From positions 1 through 12,138 of the forward strand of contig CAILAF010000202.1 of the NCBI GenBank assembly GCA_903832075.1: a stretch of DNA of 12,138 bases. The letters run 5' to 3'. This DNA comes from an uncultured Chitinophagaceae bacterium (GTDB lineage Bacteria; Bacteroidota; Bacteroidia; Chitinophagales; Chitinophagaceae). Both the position numbers and the translations under genes were made by a program. Shown here in pieces: positions 6,711-12,138 of this stretch (positions are counted from its first letter, which is position 1; each line of letters opens with the position of its first letter). Under the pieces are notes generated by a model that saw only the letters and a program-made list of their open reading frames with translations, searched no databases and was not told the origin of the DNA.

Positions 6711-7610
6711 TTACTTCTTTTCTAACAACTTGAAAAATTGATCCAACTGTGGTAATATTACTATCCTTGTTCTGCGGTTGGCCGCCCTACCCTCGTTTGT
6801 TGAATTATCTGCAACCGGAAGATACTGACCACGACCCGCTGCTGACATGCGTTTTGGATCAATTCCATATTGTTCTTGCAATAACCTAACAACTGTTGTA
6901 GCGCGCTTAACACTTAAATCCCAGTTGTCTGTTAAAACGCCGCTTTTAAATGCAACCGAATCTGTATGTCCTTCAACTAAAAATTCAATATCCGGCTGAT
7001 TGTTCAACACTTTGGCCACTTTGCCCAAAACCACTTTTGCCCTGTCAGTAACATTGTAGCTTCCGCTTTGAAATAATAATTTATCCGAAATATCAATATA
7101 TACAACCCCCTTGTCCACTTTGATGTTAATGTCTTTGTCGTCCAAATTCCCAATAGCGCCTTTTAAATTCATTACCAACGCCATATTCAAAGAGTCTTTT
7201 TTGGCAATAGAAGACTGAAGATCTTTAATATACATATCTTTCGCTCCAATGTTTTCTAAAGATTTTTTTATGCTTTCGGCTTGCGATCCGGAAATAACAG
7301 AAATGTCTTTAAGCTGATTTAATACAGTTGTGTTATTCTGTTTTAAAAAATCTATTTGACCCTTTAGATCCGATATTTTGGCATCACACCCTGATTTTTG
7401 ATCTGCCAATTGCTTAGCAATGTCTTTGTTTTCATTTTGTGCCCCGGCAAGCTCTCCTTGTAATGCTCTATACTTATTTTGAACATCTAAATAGGATGCA
7501 CTTAGTTCTTGATTTTTAGCTTGTTCCTGTTTAAGTACTTTCGGACTAACACAAGAAAAAACTGTTGCTGAAATAACTAATAGTAAAAGTAGCGTGTATC
7601 GCTGTTTCAT
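6711..7610 (-). CDS. OmpA-family peptidoglycan-binding lipoprotein
   Basis: Outer-membrane-anchored protein that grips peptidoglycan through an OmpA C-terminal domain. Numbering from ATG at 7610: signal peptide RYTLLLLLVISATVFSC with lipobox VFSC and lipidated Cys20; a coiled-coil stalk at about 25-145 rich in Gln, Lys, Glu and Leu; and the OmpA domain at about 165-287. This domain has VYIDISDKLLFQSGSYNV (170-187), FLVEGHTDS (210-218; Asp binds diaminopimelate), TDNWDLSVKRA (227-237), MSAAGRGQYLP (255-265) and NEGRAANRRTRIVI (272-285; conserved Arg). The frame extends 11 codons upstream to 7643, but those (MANQLNFKNNH) would spoil the signal peptide. The length of 299 residues suits a stalk-plus-domain type rather than a beta-barrel OmpA. 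It may lie in the same transcription unit as nadD, but the 106-base AT-rich gap suggests its own promoter. Confidence 0.93.
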   Translation of the reverse strand: MKQRYTLLLLLVISATVFSCVSPKVLKQEQAKNQELSASYLDVQNKYRALQGELAGAQNENKDIAKQLADQKSGCDAKISDLKGQIDFLKQNNTTVLNQLKDISVISGSQAESIKKSLENIGAKDMYIKDLQSSIAKKDSLNMALVMNLKGAIGNLDDKDINIKVDKGVVYIDISDKLLFQSGSYNVTDRAKVVLGKVAKVLNNQPDIEFLVEGHTDSVAFKSGVLTDNWDLSVKRATTVVRLLQEQYGIDPKRMSAAGRGQYLPVADNSTNEGRAANRRTRIVILPQLDQFFKLLEKK

Positions 7611-7716
7611 ATGATTGTTTTTGAAATTTAGCTGATTAGCCAAAATGAGGAATAAAATAGAATGTTCTTATAACGAAATATGTTTTATTAAATTATATCA
7701 ATGCCAATTTTTTTAT

Positions 7717-8286
7717 TTATTTGTAATACCCATACTTTTCGATTTCTTCTCGCGCCTTTTCTGGAATAAGGTAGCGAATAGATTTTCCTTCCTTAATGTT
7801 TTGCCTAATTACTGTGGCTGAAATGTCTAATAACGGCGCATTTAGTACATTTATTTTGGCTTCGGGTAGATTTTTAATTTCATATCCCTTTCGTTGGTAA
7901 ACGATAAACTCATATTCTTTCAATAAAATCTCATAATTTTTCCACCTCGGAAGATTCTGAAAGCTATCACTCCCAATTATTACAGAAAACTCATGTTGTG
8001 GATACTTTTCTTTTAAATAAACGAGAGTGTCAATAGTATAAGAAGGCTTGGGTAATTTGAATTCAATATCAGAGACCTTAACCTGCTGGTCTCCATCGGT
8101 TGCCAGTCTAACCAAATGTAACCGGTGGTATTCATTTAACAACACAGAAGATGTTTTTAGAGGGTTTTGAGGGCTTACCACCAACCAAACCTGTTGAACA
8201 TCTGCATTATTAGCAACATGCGCTGCTATAATCAAATGACCGACATGTATAGGATTAAACGATCCAAAATAAAGTCCGATTTTCAT
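7717..8286 (-). CDS. nadD: Nicotinate-nucleotide adenylyltransferase
   Basis: Joins nicotinate mononucleotide and ATP to give deamido-NAD in de novo and salvage NAD synthesis (cytoplasm). Nucleotidyltransferase fold: GLYFGSFNPIHVGH (4-17) with the HxGH ATP-binding motif, PKPSYTIDTL (79-88), IIGSDSFQNLPRWKNYEIL (103-121; the conserved GxD...W substrate loop) and DISATVIRQNI (154-164), the ISSTxIR motif with Ala in place of the second Ser. The 189-residue length is standard. ATG at 8286 places the first beta strand immediately at the N-terminus. The FeoA-like gene ends 12 bases upstream, so the two are probably one transcript. Confidence 0.96.
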   Translation of the reverse strand: MKIGLYFGSFNPIHVGHLIIAAHVANNADVQQVWLVVSPQNPLKTSSVLLNEYHRLHLVRLATDGDQQVKVSDIEFKLPKPSYTIDTLVYLKEKYPQHEFSVIIGSDSFQNLPRWKNYEILLKEYEFIVYQRKGYEIKNLPEAKINVLNAPLLDISATVIRQNIKEGKSIRYLIPEKAREEIEKYGYYK

Positions 8287-8298
8287 TTATATAAATTA

Positions 8299-8529
8299 TC
8301 AGCTTTTAATGTCTTCAACAAAAATACTCTCGGCTTCGTTTATTCTTAAACTTAAAGAATAACCTGCAATAAAAATAGATATGGGATCGCCGAGCGGAGC
8401 AATTTGTTCTACTCTTACCATTTCGCCGGGAACACAGCCCATCTCCATTAGCTTTATAAATATTTCATCATTTTTAAAACTTAAAATTTTTGCTGTTTGC
8501 CCAATCTTTAAATCGCTGAGTCTTTTCAT
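8299..8529 (-). CDS. feoA: FeoA-domain protein
   Basis: A 76-residue SH3-like FeoA domain: LKIGQTAKILSF (7-18), KLMEMGCVPGEMVRVEQIAP (26-45), LGDPISIFIAGYSLSLR (46-62) and the terminal EAESIFVED. FeoA is a small cytosolic partner of the FeoB ferrous-iron transporter, but no feoB is in the window; the neighbour is nadD, 12 bases downstream. Orphan FeoA domains elsewhere can have other roles, so the iron-transport assignment rests on the domain alone. ATG at 8529; a minus-strand TATTTTTG (8553-8546) 17 bases before it matches the -7 consensus. Confidence 0.88.
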   Translation of the reverse strand: MKRLSDLKIGQTAKILSFKNDEIFIKLMEMGCVPGEMVRVEQIAPLGDPISIFIAGYSLSLRINEAESIFVEDIKS

Positions 8530-8545
8530 TTCATTACAATTAAAA

Positions 8546-8553
8546 CAAAAATA
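8546..8553 (-). promoter_or_regulatory. Candidate -7 element of the feoA-nadD unit
   Basis: Minus-strand TATTTTTG matches TAnnTTTG in full and lies 17 bases before the feoA ATG. No TTG -33 box is visible at 19-21 bases upstream, and chance matches are likely in such AT-rich sequence. Confidence 0.35.
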
Positions 8554-8605
8554 ACTTTACATATTCGGATTATGTTACGAATTTTGGAGTTACACTAAAC
8601 AAAAC

Positions 8606-9034
8606 ATGCAAAAAATATTTTTTTTGTCGGCAGATAAGGTCTTTTATTTCTCTGAAAAAAAGAAACTAAAAAAATTTATTCTGGAAATCTTTAAAAAAGA
8701 AAGAAAACAAGTAACCGTGATTAACTATGTTTTTTGCTCGGATGAATATTTATTAAAGATCAATGAATTGTTTTTGCATCACAATTATTATACCGATATC
8801 CTCACGTTTAATTTATCCTCCGCAGCACAAATAGAAGGAGAAATTTATATTAGTTTAGACAGGGTGAAAGAAAATGCAAGTATTGAAAAGACTACTTACC
8901 AATCAGAATTGCTTAGAGTTGTTTTTCACGGCGTTCTTCACCTGTGCGGCTATAATGATAAAAAGAAAAATGAAATACTTTTAATGAGAAAAAAAGAGAA
9001 TCATTATATACGTCTATACATGAAAAATAAATAA
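8606..9034 (+). CDS. ybeY: Endoribonuclease YbeY (16S rRNA 3'-end maturation)
   Basis: Metal-dependent single-strand endoribonuclease that helps mature the 16S rRNA 3' end and controls ribosome quality. The 142-residue protein shows the family blocks: VTVINYVFCSDEYLLKINELF (36-56), YYTDILTFNL (61-70), IEGEIYISLDRV (76-87) and the metal-binding HGVLHLCGYND (108-118). In proteobacteria the motif is HGxLHLxGYDH with three His ligands. Here the first two (His108, His112) are kept and the third is Asp118, as I recall for Bacteroidota YbeY proteins with GYxDK. ATG at 8606 follows a 76-base divergent intergenic region. ybeY is often followed directly by mnmG in this phylum; here about 1.4 kb of other material separates them. 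Confidence 0.92.
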   Translation: MQKIFFLSADKVFYFSEKKKLKKFILEIFKKERKQVTVINYVFCSDEYLLKINELFLHHNYYTDILTFNLSSAAQIEGEIYISLDRVKENASIEKTTYQSELLRVVFHGVLHLCGYNDKKKNEILLMRKKENHYIRLYMKNK

Positions 9035-9047
9035 TATATTTATTTTA

Positions 9048-9851
9048 TCATGCCAAAGCTAAAATTTTAGCAGCACCTGCATAGTTAACCGGATTAATTA
9101 AAGCAGCGCTAACCTGTACTCCAAATTCAATACCTATGGATAATTGTAAACTATCGTTATCTGTTATCCCCGTTTCCCCTTGTATTTGCAATACTAAATT
9201 TTGTTCATTGCAAATGGCGGCACTGCTGAACCAGTCGGTATATAAATCAGCGCGCTTTAATTGAATAGCTGAATTTACCGGCCGGTATTGATTAAATTTT
9301 GTATCATAGTTCATATCAGGAACAATTCCTAAAACAGCAATTAAACGGAAGAATTGAAAATTGCCAGGTATATATAAACCGATACCCGGAAATAATGCAG
9401 GAACAACAATGGAAGCAGATTGATCTGCACGATTGATATTGCAACGTAATGGATGTTTTACAATAGAATCAAACGGCGTTCCCATTTCTAAATTAAAACC
9501 TTCCAGTAGGTGCCGGTAATGTGAAATCAGAATAGCTCTTTGCCCCCAAACGCCGGCGGTATCTAATTTTAAAATGCTGCTGCAAATAGCATTCAGTTTG
9601 CTTTGAAACAAACTATGGTCTAAATGTGTCAGCCCGCTCATGGCTAATTTAATATTTTTTGCTGTGGTGCTGGCGCCGCCAAACTCAGTATTTGCTTTCC
9701 TGGTATTTGCAAATTCTGGGGCTTTTTTGATTCTTTCTTTAGAAGCACCGCCCTTGGTTCTGAGGATAATGGCATCCGAACCTTTGCGTGTATAAGCCGA
9801 GATATTACCCAAGCTGCCTGTAAATAATACGTTTCCTTTTAATCTTGCCAT
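9048..9851 (-). CDS. Bacteroidota-type protein of unknown function (KGGxSxERI family)
   Basis: A 267-residue protein from ATG 9851; the frame runs 22 codons further to 9917, but MARLKGNVLFTGSLGNISAY is the natural N-terminus. The N-terminal block, about 70 residues, has the shape of a conserved small domain: KGNVLFTGSLGNISAYTRKG, ILRTKGGASKERIK (29-42), PEFANTRKANTEFGGAS (45-61). The remainder looks beta-rich with no catalytic motif, signal peptide or membrane helix. I recall similar proteins, often in several copies, in Bacteroidota genomes, always without function; a phage or mobile origin is possible but not shown. It lies opposite to ybeY and mnmG, ends 13 bases from the ybeY stop, and is preceded by 11-bp repeats that may control it. 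Confidence 0.8.
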   Translation of the reverse strand: MARLKGNVLFTGSLGNISAYTRKGSDAIILRTKGGASKERIKKAPEFANTRKANTEFGGASTTAKNIKLAMSGLTHLDHSLFQSKLNAICSSILKLDTAGVWGQRAILISHYRHLLEGFNLEMGTPFDSIVKHPLRCNINRADQSASIVVPALFPGIGLYIPGNFQFFRLIAVLGIVPDMNYDTKFNQYRPVNSAIQLKRADLYTDWFSSAAICNEQNLVLQIQGETGITDNDSLQLSIGIEFGVQVSAALINPVNYAGAAKILALA

Positions 9852-9975
9852 TGTAATTAATTTAAATAAACGAATAGATAGTACCGGTTTGAACCCTGTT
9901 TTTGACAATAAACCCACTGTAATGATTCTAATATGTAAATATAATAAACTATATTTAATTTGTAATAAATTTAGG

Positions 9976-10050
9976 TATAACCCAAGTTAATTTATGTTGG
10001 GATATATTCGTATTATACTCATATTATACTTGAATTATACTTGGGTTATA
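9976..10050. repeat. Inverted repeat enclosing the 11-bp repeats
   Basis: Left arm TATAACCCAAGT (9976-9987) and right arm ACTTGGGTTATA (10039-10050) are perfect complements over 12 bp. Allowing one bulged base, pairing extends into TAATT/AATTA for about 17 bp. The interval between the arms is about 50 bases and contains most of the 11-bp direct repeats. It lies 125-200 bases upstream of the unknown gene at 9851. It could be an operator or the end of an element; no target-site duplication was recognised. Confidence 0.7.
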
Positions 10051-10055
10051 TTAAT
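10001..10055. repeat. Five 11-bp direct repeats (helically phased)
   Basis: Consecutive 11-base units: GATATATTCGT, ATTATACTCAT, ATTATACTTGA, ATTATACTTGG, GTTATATTAAT. The three middle units share ATTATACT exactly; the outer two are decayed. The period of about one helical turn would place each unit on the same face of DNA, as in operators or iterons bound by oligomeric regulators. The array is upstream of the minus-strand unknown gene, and a regulatory role there is inference. Confidence 0.75.
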
Positions 10056-10388
10056 TTAGTGATTGAACAAATAATAGCCCAATCGGTCTCGTCCTCTCTT
10101 ATTTATATTGCTTTAATTCAAAAATTTTCTCTCGTCACTAAAAAGGCATTGGGGTGTATTAAAAAAACAATAAAGAGAAAACAATCCGATAATATAAACC
10201 ATTGCTTCTTAAGAATTAATTGACAACCGCAATAAGCGAATGTGACAGTTACGGTATCAATATTGGTATGAACAAAGGACTAGTAGGCAGCAGAAGGGCT
10301 TTTATACTCTTAGTTTGGTCGGAAATGCTGCTGCCGCCGATTCAATTTATTTGATCGTTTAGCGGCGAAAAGTTTTTAAAGGGCTAAT
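10056..10388. other. Non-coding stretch with potential RNA structure before mnmG
   Basis: No convincing gene. The left half is AT-rich; from about 10222 base composition becomes GC-richer. A 44-codon frame from TTG 10220 to 10354 (internal ATG at 10268, with MNKGLVGSRRAFILLVWSEM) has no recognisable product. Two potential hairpins compete: GGCAGCAG (10286-10293) with CTGCTGCC (10328-10335), and the stem at 10333-10366. No tRNA, SRP, tmRNA or 6S RNA could be recognised. It may be a small RNA, a decayed gene or a leader. Confidence 0.4.
10333..10376 (+). terminator. Possible terminator-like hairpin upstream of parS
   Basis: GCCGC (10333-10337) pairs with GCGGC (10362-10366). Inside, CGAT and CAA (10338-10345) pair with TTGATCG (10351-10357), leaving one bulged T, a four-base bulge TTTA and a five-base loop. 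GAAAAGTTTTT follows, so the T-run starts some bases after the stem, making this a weak terminator candidate. It overlaps the alternative hairpin at 10286-10335 by three bases. Confidence 0.4.
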
Positions 10389-10404
10389 TGTTTCACGTGA
10401 AACA
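10389..10404. promoter_or_regulatory. parS: parS centromere site (ParB binding)
   Basis: TGTTTCACGTGAAACA is a perfect 16-bp palindrome and fits the broad bacterial parS consensus TGTTNCACGTGAAACA at every position; the palindrome extends to 18 bp (10388-10405). ParB (Spo0J) loads here and spreads to organise and segregate the chromosome origin region with ParA. It lies 67 bases before mnmG (gidA), a gene that in many bacteria is close to the origin and to parAB. No parA/parB gene and no cluster of DnaA boxes is in the window. Confidence 0.88.
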
Positions 10405-10447
10405 AAATTTATTACCCTCTCTTTTTAAACACCCCTCCGGGCGTTCC

Positions 10448-10455
10448 TATATTTG
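10448..10455 (+). promoter_or_regulatory. Candidate -7 promoter element of mnmG
   Basis: TATATTTG matches the Bacteroidota -7 consensus TAnnTTTG completely, is followed by C, and ends 16 bases before the mnmG ATG, giving a leader of roughly 10 bases. A TTG -33 element is not obvious upstream. The parS site is 44 bases upstream, so ParB spreading could touch this promoter. Confidence 0.5.
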
Positions 10456-10471
10456 CCAGGAATACAGAACT

Positions 10472-12138
10472 ATGTTTTCAAAATATGATATAATAGTAGT
10501 TGGAGCCGGGCACTCGGGGTGTGAAGCAGCAGCAGCAGCGGCAAACCTGGGAAGCAAGGTTTTGTTGGTAACAATGAACATGCAAACAATTGCCCAAATG
10601 AGCTGCAATCCGGCGATGGGGGGAATTGCAAAAGGACAAATTATAAGAGAAATAGACGCATTGGGGGGGTATAGTGGAATCGTTTCAGATCTAAGCACGA
10701 TTCAATTTAGAATGTTGAACAAAAGCAAGGGGCCTGCAATGTGGAGCCCAAGAACCCAAAATGATCGAATGCTATTTGCCTCTACTTGGAGAGATGCGCT
10801 TGAAAAAACACCAAATATTGATTTTTATCAAGATACCGTTACGTCTCTACTAATAAAAAACAACCGGGTTTCGGGAATAATAACCGGCATGGGGAACAAA
10901 ATCCAGTCTTCGGCTGTCATAATAACAAGTGGGACTTTTTTAAATGGCATCATTCATATTGGAGAAAAGAGTTTTGGTGGAGGAAGAATTGCAGAAAAGG
11001 CTACAACCGGAATTACCGAGCAATTGGATTCGCTTGGTTTTGAACACGATAGATTAAAAACGGGGACCCCGCCCAGGGTTGATGGAAGAAGTCTTGATTA
11101 CTCTAAAATGGAAGAACAGAAAGGAGACGAAGAGGTTATTGGATTTTCATATTTAGATATCCAAAAGGTAAAACCAGAAAAACAAAAAAGCTGTTTTATA
11201 ACATTTACTAACGAGACGGTACACAATATTCTAAAAAGCGGTTTTGACAAAAGTCCAATGTTTCAGGGGAGAATAGAGGGCGTTGGACCAAGATATTGCC
11301 CCAGCATTGAAGATAAAATCAATCGCTTTGCAGAAAAAGAAAGGCATCAATTATTTGTAGAGCCTGAAGGATGGAACACTGTTGAAATGTACATAAACGG
11401 GTTTTCTACTTCCTTGCCCGAAGACGTTCAGATTTCTGCATTAAGAAAGGTTGACGGATTTGAAAAATGCAAAGTATTTAGGCCGGGATATGCTATTGAG
11501 TATGACTATTTTCCACCAACCCAACTAAAAAACACATTAGAAACGAAACTTATATCTTCGCTGTTTTTTGCAGGTCAAATTAACGGAACTACCGGCTATG
11601 AAGAGGCTGCTTGTCAGGGGATAATGGCCGGAATAAACGCTCACCAGAAAATACGAAACCTGGAGCCGCTTATTTTGAAAAGAAGCGAAGCTTACATTGG
11701 TGTTCTGATTGACGACCTTATCAATAAAGGAACAGAAGAGCCCTATAGAATGTTTACAAGCAGAGCCGAGTTTAGAACACTGTTGAGACAAGATAACGCC
11801 GATATAAGGCTAACCGAATTAAGTCATTCCCTGGGCCTGGCTTCTGAACAAAGATTTAAAAATGTAATTGAAAAAGAAAAAGGCGTAAAATCAATTAAAT
11901 CCTTTTTAGAAAATCAAAGTGTTTTTCCACAAGAAATAAATCCCTATCTTAAATCAATCGGTTCAGCAGAAATAATCGAAAAACAAAAGGCCAGTAAAAT
12001 AATTTTGCGCCCTTCCGTTACACTTCCGGCTCTGGTCAAAACAATCGAAAGTTTTTCGAAAGAATTAAATAAATATCCCTCAGAAATTTTGGAGCAAGCA
12101 GAAATACAAATTAAATATAATAAATATATAGAAAAAGA
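10472..12138 (+). CDS. mnmG: tRNA uridine-5-carboxymethylaminomethyl modification enzyme MnmG/GidA (C-terminus cut)
   Basis: FAD-dependent partner of MnmE; together they install the 5-carboxymethylaminomethyl group at wobble U34 of certain tRNAs in the cytoplasm. 555 residues are visible and the family is about 620, so roughly 65 C-terminal residues, part of the MnmE-binding helical domain, lie outside. Evidence in order: Rossmann FAD motif VVGAGHSGCEAA (9-20), SCNPAMGGIAKGQIIREIDALGG (44-66), SGTFLNGIIHIG (153-164), GRIAEKA (171-177), LKTGTPPRVDGRSLDY (195-210), VGPRYCPSIEDKINRF (271-286) with the catalytic Cys276, and INGTTGYEEAACQGIMAGINAH (370-391). ATG at 10472 puts the FAD motif at residue 9, as usual, and the TATATTTG box fits this start. 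No frameshift is seen. Confidence 0.98.
   Translation, partial: MFSKYDIIVVGAGHSGCEAAAAAANLGSKVLLVTMNMQTIAQMSCNPAMGGIAKGQIIREIDALGGYSGIVSDLSTIQFRMLNKSKGPAMWSPRTQNDRMLFASTWRDALEKTPNIDFYQDTVTSLLIKNNRVSGIITGMGNKIQSSAVIITSGTFLNGIIHIGEKSFGGGRIAEKATTGITEQLDSLGFEHDRLKTGTPPRVDGRSLDYSKMEEQKGDEEVIGFSYLDIQKVKPEKQKSCFITFTNETVHNILKSGFDKSPMFQGRIEGVGPRYCPSIEDKINRFAEKERHQLFVEPEGWNTVEMYINGFSTSLPEDVQISALRKVDGFEKCKVFRPGYAIEYDYFPPTQLKNTLETKLISSLFFAGQINGTTGYEEAACQGIMAGINAHQKIRNLEPLILKRSEAYIGVLIDDLINKGTEEPYRMFTSRAEFRTLLRQDNADIRLTELSHSLGLASEQRFKNVIEKEKGVKSIKSFLENQSVFPQEINPYLKSIGSAEIIEKQKASKIILRPSVTLPALVKTIESFSKELNKYPSEILEQAEIQIKYNKYIEK

Noticed and set aside
9852..9917. N-terminal extension of the unknown KGG-family protein
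   Set aside because: The upstream 22 residues are not in keeping with the conserved-looking start MARLKGN.
10041..10223. 60-codon plus-strand ORF
   Set aside because: Starts inside the 11-bp repeats, has low-complexity composition and no family resemblance; probably chance.

Overview
The window looks like a chromosomal segment of a Bacteroidota bacterium, probably of the Chitinophagales/Chitinophagaceae type. The evidence is the low GC content, the near absence of Shine-Dalgarno sequences, several TAnnTTTG-like -7 promoter elements, two-to-four-residue lipoboxes ending in SC, a YbeY with the Bacteroidota-type metal motif, and several protein families typical of that phylum. The lineage is inferred from these features; no database was searched.

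Layout. Positions 1-1692 (minus) hold the N-terminal three quarters of a PcrA/UvrD superfamily 1 DNA helicase that runs off the left edge. A gene-poor stretch (1693-2131) follows, carrying a REP-like imperfect palindrome. Then come a PhnA/YjdM-family zinc-ribbon protein (plus) and a convergent cyclophilin-type peptidyl-prolyl isomerase lipoprotein (minus). The whole gap between their stop codons is filled by a degenerate 21-bp tandem array of about 13 units. Next, all on the minus strand, are a small polytopic membrane protein with its own terminator, an alpha/beta-hydrolase lipoprotein, and a PlsC-like acyltransferase just upstream of the hydrolase and probably co-transcribed with it. Position 6166 starts a plus-strand gene of unknown function, separated from a convergent OmpA-type lipoprotein by a bidirectional terminator. 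nadD and a small FeoA-domain gene (minus) follow, then divergent ybeY (plus).

The right end holds ybeY and mnmG (gidA), both on the plus strand. Between them lies about 1.4 kb with a minus-strand gene of a Bacteroidota-type unknown family, a set of five 11-bp direct repeats bounded by a long inverted repeat, a GC-richer stretch with competing hairpins, and a perfect 16-bp parS (ParB-binding) palindrome just upstream of mnmG. mnmG runs off the right edge about 65 residues short of its usual length.

The coding genes are mostly housekeeping: DNA repair helicase, NAD synthesis, 16S rRNA maturation, tRNA wobble modification, envelope lipoproteins and phospholipid acylation. The least explained material is non-coding: the 21-bp array at 2707-2979, the 11-bp repeats at 10001-10055, and the structured region before mnmG. 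The parS site suggests this locus lies in the origin-proximal part of the chromosome.
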